A DNA stretch of 28,929 bases, from positions 1-28,929 of the forward strand of contig CABVDR010000032.1 in NCBI GenBank assembly GCA_902497145.1, read 5' to 3'. The stretch is from an uncultured Oscillospiraceae bacterium. Lineage in GTDB: Bacteria; Bacillota; Clostridia; Oscillospirales; Oscillospiraceae. Position 1 is the stretch's first letter; each line of letters opens with the position of its first letter. Shown piece after piece: positions 24,021-28,929 of the stretch. Made by a program: the position numbers and the translations under genes. The notes beneath the pieces were generated by a model that was not told where the DNA came from, searched no databases, and saw only the letters and a list, made by a program, of their open reading frames with translations.

Positions 24021-25187
24021 TTATCCTACGAATCTCTCTGCAAAGTAGGTTGCAAAGAAGAAGGAAGAGAGAAACAGCGCCAACCAGGTACAGCCGCCCA
24101 AAGCGATGGGGCGCATCCCGTTAACAAACAGGTCCCGGAATTTGATCTTGAAGCCCACCCCGGCCAGTGCCAGGGTTACAAAGAACTTATATCCGTTGGA
24201 AAAGAAAGGCTGGAATGCCTGCTGATAAAATGCCTGATCCGCCACTGTATTGGACAAGAATGTATTCAAAATGACCGTCAACAGGAAAAACAGAATAAAC
24301 TTCGGCAGAGCCTTCCAGACCGTCTTTCCCACCGACCCGCCTTCGCTTTTCATTTCGCTGCGGTCTACTGAAATCAAGGAGAAAACAACAGCCAAGACAA
24401 TAATCATAGATGTACGTACTACTTTGATGGTTGCTGGCAGTGCGTAATTCTCCAGTCCCTTGAGGGCAGCAAACGTCTCCTGGGCCGCAACTACTGACGA
24501 GGTATCGTTGATTGCAGTTCCAGCCAAAAATCCAAACTGTACCTCATCAAATCCAACATAGAGGGCCAAATAGGGATAAGACAGACAGGCCAACAGGTCG
24601 AACAAGAAAATTGCTGTCATCGCATAGGCGGTCTCCTCCTCCGTAGCCTTCACTACAGGAGACAAGGCTGCAATGGCGGTTCCGCCACATACACAGGTGC
24701 CTCCACCTACCAATGTACTGGTATTTCTGGTTACATGCAGCACACCCCGGCCCACCAGATTCGAGACGAGAAACGCCAGAAGCACGTTGAACACTACCAG
24801 CGGAAGAGCAAAGGCAGCCCCAAAGATATCAGTCACAGACAGTGTAGCTCCCAAGCAAACAATACCTAAGCTCAGGTATTTTTTTCCTACGTAAGCTGTC
24901 CCGCTTTTGAAGGATGTCGGCATCCAGTGCTGGGGGATACAGTTGACAAATACGATCCCGATAATAAGCGCCACCATGGGGGCACCCACGTATTTCTCCA
25001 GCTTACTAATCACGGTTGCGGCCACTGCAATCACGGTACACAATGCCAATGCGCTGTAGCGACCCTTGGTGAATCCCCCTCCCTTTTTTCCGGAAAACAG
25101 CAGCTCATCTACTATGGCATAGAGAAACGCGATAACTGCACAGGCTAGAATAATGATCCAGACCGAACCACTCATACCCAAAAACAT
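24021..25187 (-). CDS. YeiH-family putative sulfate/sulfur-anion exporter
   Basis: This 388-residue membrane protein has about ten to eleven hydrophobic segments. Family hallmarks are LSLGIVCLGATLSVTDIFG, 'STLVGGGTCVCGGTAIAALSPVVKA' and the FGFLAGTAINDTSSVVAA stretch, matching the UPF0324/YeiH (putative sulfate exporter) family. Transport of sulfate or sulfite is a database-level proposal with little biochemistry behind it. Here it diverges from two genes that handle persulfide and sulfite/nitrite-type chemistry, which supports a sulfur-anion role. ATG 25187 follows AGGGGGG; a second ATG four codons in is possible. It converges on the LysR gene, with a shared terminator between. Confidence 0.85.
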   Translation of the reverse strand: MFLGMSGSVWIIILACAVIAFLYAIVDELLFSGKKGGGFTKGRYSALALCTVIAVAATVISKLEKYVGAPMVALIIGIVFVNCIPQHWMPTSFKSGTAYVGKKYLSLGIVCLGATLSVTDIFGAAFALPLVVFNVLLAFLVSNLVGRGVLHVTRNTSTLVGGGTCVCGGTAIAALSPVVKATEEETAYAMTAIFLFDLLACLSYPYLALYVGFDEVQFGFLAGTAINDTSSVVAAQETFAALKGLENYALPATIKVVRTSMIIVLAVVFSLISVDRSEMKSEGGSVGKTVWKALPKFILFFLLTVILNTFLSNTVADQAFYQQAFQPFFSNGYKFFVTLALAGVGFKIKFRDLFVNGMRPIALGGCTWLALFLSSFFFATYFAERFVG

Positions 25188-25517
25188 AGAGAACCCCCCT
25201 TAATTTTTAACTCCCGTCTTTTCTGTGGTCTGTTTCTTGTTTGCCATTGTAGCATCACCGCTATGTAATGTAAAATATTAATATAATTGTATTATTGATA
25301 AGTATTTACTTAATATTGTATGCGTCAGAGTTTCCCATTTCAGTGTTGCTGTTTATAAGTTGATTCCTAATATCTCTTCTAAATACATAATAGTATCCGT
25401 ATATTCTTAATGATTCCCTTATCAACTTCATATCCATATTCATATTTTACATATAATTCCCCCCATGCTATTCTTTGTTTAGAAAATAACAAATTAACAA
25501 GGGAGGATTGGGTCATT
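25188..25517. promoter_or_regulatory. AT-rich divergent control region of the sulfur locus
   Basis: These 330 bases hold no gene. Visible elements are an inverted repeat TAAGTA-TT-TACTTA (25299-25312), an 8-bp inverted pair AAGTTGAT (25357-25364) and ATCAACTT (25421-25428), two TGATTCC direct repeats (25361-25367, 25411-25417), and a perfect TATAAT (25452-25457) for the rightward genes without a good -35. The layout suggests regulated, activator-dependent expression of the reductase pair. Confidence 0.45.
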
Positions 25518-27155
25518 ATGAAAGTATTAGTCATCGGTGGTGTGGCTGCTGGTACCAAGGTTGCCGCCAAGCTGAAACGGGAGTGCCCCCAGTGTCAGGT
25601 CCAAATTCTGACAAAGGGAATGGATATCTCTTATGCAGGCTGTGGGTTACCTTACTATGTGGGACACGTCATCGAAAACCGGGCCGAACTGGTGGTCAAT
25701 ACCCCTGCGGCGTTCACTGACCTCACCGGAGCTCAGGTACGCACCGGCGTGGAAGTCACGGCACTGGATCGTGCCTCCAAGACAGTCACTGCCAAGGATC
25801 TGACCACCGGAGAGGTCTTCTCCGAGGGTTATGACAAACTGGTCATTGCCACCGGCGCCCACTCGTTTGTTCCCAAGTGTGAGGGCACCGACTTAGAGAA
25901 TGTCTTTTTCCTGCGTACCCCAGACGATGCGGTCGCGCTGCGCGAAAAGGTAGACGCTGGAGAAATCAAGCGCGCCGTTATTGTGGGCGGCGGCTTCATC
26001 GGCTTAGAGTCCGCGGAAAATCTGGCTAGTATGGGCGTTAAGGTCTCTGTCATCGATTTTGCCCCCCATGTACTGCCTGAGCTTCTGGATCCTGAATTTT
26101 CTACCTACGTAGAAAACGCCATGGCAGACGCGGGTGTTATGCCTTTCACCGGCGTTGCTCTGGAGGGCATCGTCGGCAACGGGAAGGTAGAAAAAGTCCT
26201 AACCAGCCGCCGCCCCATGAAGGCGGACGCAGTCCTGTTGGCCATGGGATTCCGCCCCAACACAGAATTTCTCCAGGACAGCGGACTTGAGATGTTCAAG
26301 GGGACGCTGCTGGTAGACGGCTCCATGCGTACCAACGATCCAGATATCTACGCCGCTGGCGACTGCGCCCTGGTCACAAATCGCATTACCGGAGCCCGTC
26401 AGTGGTCTGCCATGGGTTCAACCGCTAACATTGCCGGCCGCCTGGCCGCTACCCGAATTGCCGGCGAGACCGGTGACCCCTACCCTGGTGTCCTGGGAAC
26501 TGGCGTTGCCAAACTGCCTGGCATCCAAATGGCACGTACCGGTCTGACCGAGACAGCCGCTAAAAAAGCTGGATATGAGGTGGAAAGTGTCGTCACCGTT
26601 ACCGATGATAAAGCCCACTACTATCCCGGCTCTGGCTCGTTCCTCACCAAAATGATCTGCGAAAAATCTACCCACCGCCTTCTGGGCCTTCAGGTTCTGG
26701 GCAAGGGTGCCGTGGACAAAATGGCTGATATTGCAGTCACCGCCATCTCTATGAAGGCTACCCTGGAAGACTTGCAGAACTGCGATTTTGCCTACGCGCC
26801 CCCCTTCTCCACTGCTATTCATCCCTTTGCTGTCACCATTAACGCCCTTCTCAATAAGCTCTCCGGCGCATTTGAGACTTTCACCCCCGCTGAATATGCC
26901 GCTGGCGCTGCCGAAGGTTATCGAATGATTGACGCCTCTATCCAGCCCTCCATTCCGGGAGTTCCCTATGTAGATCTTACCAAAGTAACCGGGCCGGTAG
27001 ACGGTCTGGATCCCCAGGAAAAACTGCTTCTAGTCTGCTCCAAGGGCAAACGAGCTTATCTGCTCCAGAATCGTCTGAAATATTACGGCTATACCAACAC
27101 GAAGGTTCTGGAAGGCGGAACACTCTTTAATACAGAAGTGATTTCATCCAACTAA
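25518..27155 (+). CDS. CoA-disulfide/NADH-dependent persulfide reductase with C-terminal rhodanese module
   Basis: This 545-residue flavoprotein has an FAD-binding N-terminus VLVIGGVAAGTKVAAKL (3-19), the single redox-active Cys42 in SYAGCGLPYYVG, an NAD-binding VGGGFIGLESAENL near 157, a second FAD contact in IYAAGDCA, and the dimerisation domain ending near 450. The last ~95 residues form a compressed rhodanese-like module with a Cys507 active-site loop (CSKGKRA). Relatives (CoADR-Rhd, Npsr) use NADH to reduce CoA disulfide, CoA persulfide or polysulfide. The frame opens at 25410, but ATG 25518 starts the Rossmann motif and has AAGGGAGG at 11 bases, slightly long. It lies 23 bases before the siroheme reductase and is probably co-transcribed with it. 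Confidence 0.9.
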   Translation: MKVLVIGGVAAGTKVAAKLKRECPQCQVQILTKGMDISYAGCGLPYYVGHVIENRAELVVNTPAAFTDLTGAQVRTGVEVTALDRASKTVTAKDLTTGEVFSEGYDKLVIATGAHSFVPKCEGTDLENVFFLRTPDDAVALREKVDAGEIKRAVIVGGGFIGLESAENLASMGVKVSVIDFAPHVLPELLDPEFSTYVENAMADAGVMPFTGVALEGIVGNGKVEKVLTSRRPMKADAVLLAMGFRPNTEFLQDSGLEMFKGTLLVDGSMRTNDPDIYAAGDCALVTNRITGARQWSAMGSTANIAGRLAATRIAGETGDPYPGVLGTGVAKLPGIQMARTGLTETAAKKAGYEVESVVTVTDDKAHYYPGSGSFLTKMICEKSTHRLLGLQVLGKGAVDKMADIAVTAISMKATLEDLQNCDFAYAPPFSTAIHPFAVTINALLNKLSGAFETFTPAEYAAGAAEGYRMIDASIQPSIPGVPYVDLTKVTGPVDGLDPQEKLLLVCSKGKRAYLLQNRLKYYGYTNTKVLEGGTLFNTEVISSN

Positions 27156-27178
27156 TTTTTTATAGAGGAGATAACATT

Positions 27179-28123
27179 ATGAGTATTTCTGACGCGGAAA
27201 AGAAGGCGCTGAAAGGGCGCGGCTACATTATCACCCGTGACGGCGTACACTTTATCGCCCGGATTATTACGGTAGACGGTCTGATGACCAGTGAACAGCT
27301 GGCTGTCCTGTCCCAGGCCGCCGAAAAATTCGGCAACGGCCAAATGGCCATGACCACCCGTTTGACCGTGGAGGTCCAGGGGCTGACTTATGATACTATT
27401 GAGCCCTTCAATGAGTTTATCACCAAGGTGGGTCTCTATACTGGCGGCACTGGGTCCCGGGTCCGTCCCATTGTTCCCTGTAAAGGCACCGTGTGTATCC
27501 ACGGCTTGATCGACACCCAGGCTTTGGCCCGGGAGCTGCACGAGACCTTCTATAAGGGCTGGTACGACGTAAAATTGCCTCACAAGTTCAAGATTGGAAT
27601 TGGCGGCTGTCCCAACAACTGCATCAAGCCCGCTCTCAATGACTTCGGCATCATGGGGCAGAAGGTTCCTGCCTATGACCCTGACGAGTGCAACGGCTGC
27701 CGAAAGTGTCCCGTGATTGAACAATGTCCTATCAAGGCCGCCCACATGGATGAAGACGGGATCATGCAGATTGACCGGGAGGCCTGCAACAACTGCGGCA
27801 AGTGCGTAGATACCTGTAATTTCGACTGTGTGACGGAGGAAAAGGTCGGTTACCGCATTTTTGTAGGCGGCATCTGGGGCAAGCGTCAGCGTCTGGGCAC
27901 TATGCTGGATGAGATCTACACCAAGGAGCAGGTATTTGAAATGATCGAGCGTGCCCTCCTTCTCTATCGGGAACAGGGCCAGACCGGTGAGCGTTTCGGC
28001 ATGTTTATTGAGCGCATCGGGGTGGAGAACTTTGTATCTCAGTTGAAGTCCGGCGATGTGATGGACCGCAAGCAAGCCATCTTGGATGCACCTCTCCACC
28101 TGGAGGGCGGCGCCACCTGCTGA
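27179..28123 (+). CDS. AsrC-like siroheme/ferredoxin sulfite (or nitrite) reductase subunit
   Basis: This 314-residue protein has an N-terminal ferredoxin-like nitrite/sulfite reductase half-domain (residues 10-70, with TTRLTVEVQGL), then the siroheme-[4Fe-4S] site formed by Cys101 and Cys106 (CKGTVC) and Cys144 and Cys148 (CPNNC). An inserted dicluster ferredoxin follows: Cys171/174/177/183 (CX2CX2CX5C, longer last spacing than usual) and Cys203/206/209/213 (CX2CX2CX3C). The architecture matches AsrC, the catalytic subunit of anaerobic sulfite reductase, but no AsrA or AsrB accompanies it. Sulfite to sulfide is most likely; nitrite is possible. GAGGAG upstream supports ATG 27179. The siroheme it needs could come from the operon at 3231-5350. 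Confidence 0.9.
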   Translation: MSISDAEKKALKGRGYIITRDGVHFIARIITVDGLMTSEQLAVLSQAAEKFGNGQMAMTTRLTVEVQGLTYDTIEPFNEFITKVGLYTGGTGSRVRPIVPCKGTVCIHGLIDTQALARELHETFYKGWYDVKLPHKFKIGIGGCPNNCIKPALNDFGIMGQKVPAYDPDECNGCRKCPVIEQCPIKAAHMDEDGIMQIDREACNNCGKCVDTCNFDCVTEEKVGYRIFVGGIWGKRQRLGTMLDEIYTKEQVFEMIERALLLYREQGQTGERFGMFIERIGVENFVSQLKSGDVMDRKQAILDAPLHLEGGATC

Positions 28124-28480
28124 TCCGTCTGTTATTCTGTTATTTGGTACAACCGAACGCGGCCGGTTACTTCTTCCCCAAGACCTCCCGGCCTGTCGCT
28201 TCGTTGTATAATATGTCCTGCTGATAGAGAGCAGCGATTCCAATGATTCTTTCTCCATGCACAAGACCTTTTCTTGTACATACACCGGTGAATTGTTTGG
28301 ACCCGTTCTCCGATTTCTATCAGCAGGGCTATTTATTTATATCTATTCTCTGTACTCAGCTATCCTATAGATTGGGTTCTTCTGGGGCCCCATTATAAAC
28401 CACCCTCGGGTCTAGCAAATAGGCGCATGCATCCCTATGTTTTTGCTCATCTGGGTGACACCCTTTTTGATGCTTGAGAA
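28124..28480. other. Non-coding region after the siroheme reductase
   Basis: No complete gene is evident. It contains an 11-bp inverted repeat, CCTGCTGATAG at 28217-28227 and its complement at 28317-28327, bracketing 111 bases, with TATAAT at 28207-28212 just outside. On the minus strand inside it runs a start-less open stretch of about 50 codons, ending in TAA near 28168, that reads like protein (for example LVHGERIIGIAALYQQ). It may be a gene remnant or a small RNA. I see no clear terminator for the reductase. Confidence 0.35.
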
Positions 28481-28601
28481 ACTAAAAAGGGCACCGCTCC
28501 GATGGTATCAAGACCAACAAAACGGCGCCCTCAATGTTGTACATTAATTTATTGTAAAAATCAGCGCCCTTTTTGAAACCAGCTGCTTCAAAAAGGGCGC
28601 C
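28461..28601. repeat. Cluster of nested inverted and direct repeats
   Basis: CCCTTTTTGA occurs at 28461-28470 and again at 28567-28576. AAAAAGGGCRCC occurs at 28484-28495 and 28590-28601. Within copy two a perfect 14-bp stem pairs 28564-28577 with 28587-28600 (GCGCCCTTTTTGAA). Between the copies AGGGCACCG (28488-28496) faces CGGCGCCCT (28523-28531). On the minus strand the 28564-28600 stem is followed by UGAUUUUUA, so it can act as a terminator for the tRNA transcript. Confidence 0.6.
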
Positions 28602-28706
28602 AAGCATAGAAGCCTGCACCGAACCCCGGAACAAAGGGGTTCAAATCTGGGCGATTGCTGAAATCAGCCGTTTGGCATCTATGGAATCATCGGTGAATTT
28701 TGGAGC

Positions 28707-28756
28707 AAAAAAAGCCCGGAAACGCTTGATGCCGTAGGCGTTCAGCCTACGGCATC
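28707..28756 (-). terminator. Hairpin and T-run downstream of tRNA-Cys
   Basis: A perfect 12-bp stem (28728-28739 with 28745-28756, GATGCCGTAGGC and complement, 5-base loop) lies 18 bases past the tRNA-Cys 3' end. On the minus strand seven U (plus 28707-28713) follow about 14 bases later. That is longer than ideal, so it may be a terminator or a processing hairpin. Confidence 0.55.
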
Positions 28757-28774
28757 TACAGCGTTTTGATATTC

Positions 28775-28849
28775 TGGAGGTGCCACCCAGATTTGAACTG
28801 GGGAGTGGAGCTTTTGCAGAGCTCTGCCTTACCACTTGGCTATGGCACC
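28775..28849 (-). tRNA. tRNA-Cys (anticodon GCA)
   Basis: Read on the minus strand the full cloverleaf is present: acceptor GGTGCCA/TGGCACC, D-stem GCC/GGC, anticodon stem GAGCT/AGCTC with loop CTGCAAA (anticodon GCA), T-arm CCCAG-TTCAAAT-CTGGG, discriminator U73 (the Cys identity base) and encoded CCA (plus 28775-28777). The 72-base body is normal for this isotype. It follows tRNA-Gly on the same strand with a 26-base spacer, so the two are probably one transcript. Confidence 0.96.
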
Positions 28850-28875
28850 ATATGGAGCAGTGCTGCTCCAAAAAT

Positions 28876-28929
28876 TGGAGCGAGTGACGAGGCTCGAACT
28901 CGCTACCTCCACCTTGGCAAGGTGGCGCT
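28876..28929 (-). tRNA. tRNA-Gly (anticodon GCC), 5' part outside the window
   Basis: On the minus strand the window holds the end of the D-arm, anticodon stem CCACC/GGTGG with loop TTGCCAA (anticodon GCC), T-arm GCGAG-TTCGAGC-CTCGT with one G-U, acceptor 3' strand CACTCGC, U73 and encoded CCA (plus 28876-28878). The 5' acceptor and most of the D-arm lie beyond 28929. Confidence 0.93.

Noticed and set aside
27152..28285. A 377-codon open frame on the minus strand
   Set aside because: It is mostly antisense to the siroheme reductase and has no family features.
28621..28660. GTTCAAATC-containing hairpin resembling a tRNA T-arm
   Set aside because: GAACCCC/GGGGTTC pairs with a loop, but no acceptor, D or anticodon arms can be drawn around it on either strand.
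28440..28760. Possible CRISPR array
   Set aside because: The repeats are few, degenerate and unevenly spaced, with no constant-length spacers and no cas genes in the window.

Overview
The window looks like an anaerobic Bacillota (Clostridia) chromosome, most likely an Oscillospiraceae-type gut bacterium. The signs are near-consensus AGGAGG ribosome-binding sites, a clostridial-type glutamate dehydrogenase, a TRAP carboxylate importer, a stand-alone siroheme/ferredoxin reductase and many intrinsic terminators. The species assignment is inference. No phage, IS element or CRISPR array is visible. Coding is dense, and most of the middle of the window is on the minus strand.

Region by region. (1) 1-287 is the tail of an aconitase-family hydratase, closed by a strong terminator. 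(2) 490-5350 (+) is a compact operon: iron/tetrapyrrole ABC importer (binding lipoprotein, permease, ATPase), precorrin-2 dehydrogenase, and a fused uroporphyrinogen-III methyltransferase/synthase. It supplies precorrin-2 for siroheme and/or corrinoids. (3) 5407-5856 (-) is a small XRE regulator with an apparent self-operator. (4) 6040-14700 (-) has two tandem glutamate dehydrogenases, an AEC carrier, NADP-isocitrate dehydrogenase, aconitase and an SLC13-type carboxylate transporter. Together they can form a citrate -> isocitrate -> 2-oxoglutarate -> glutamate route in which NADPH made by Icd could be consumed by GDH. (5) 14771-18754 (-) encodes an aldehyde dehydrogenase, an iron alcohol dehydrogenase and an enolase-superfamily acid-sugar dehydratase-like protein, with hairpins in the gaps between them. 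(6) 18991-23931 is a TRAP transporter (P, Q, M) behind a lactonase-like metallo-beta-lactamase-fold hydrolase, with a divergent LysR regulator. (7) 24021-28123 is a sulfur locus: a YeiH-type exporter diverging from a CoA-disulfide/persulfide reductase with a rhodanese tail and an AsrC-like siroheme reductase. (8) 28124-28929 is non-coding DNA rich in inverted repeats, then tRNA-Cys and a truncated tRNA-Gly.

The points most worth a second look are these. The downstream GDH paralogue has lost the catalytic lysine (Ala at the Lys125 position) and has changes at two other active-site segments, next to an intact copy in the same operon. The sulfur locus pairs a persulfide reductase with an orphan siroheme/ferredoxin subunit and no AsrA or AsrB. 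The precorrin-2 dehydrogenase and the enolase-superfamily protein each carry a substitution at a catalytic aspartate position. Several non-coding dyads and hairpins look regulatory.
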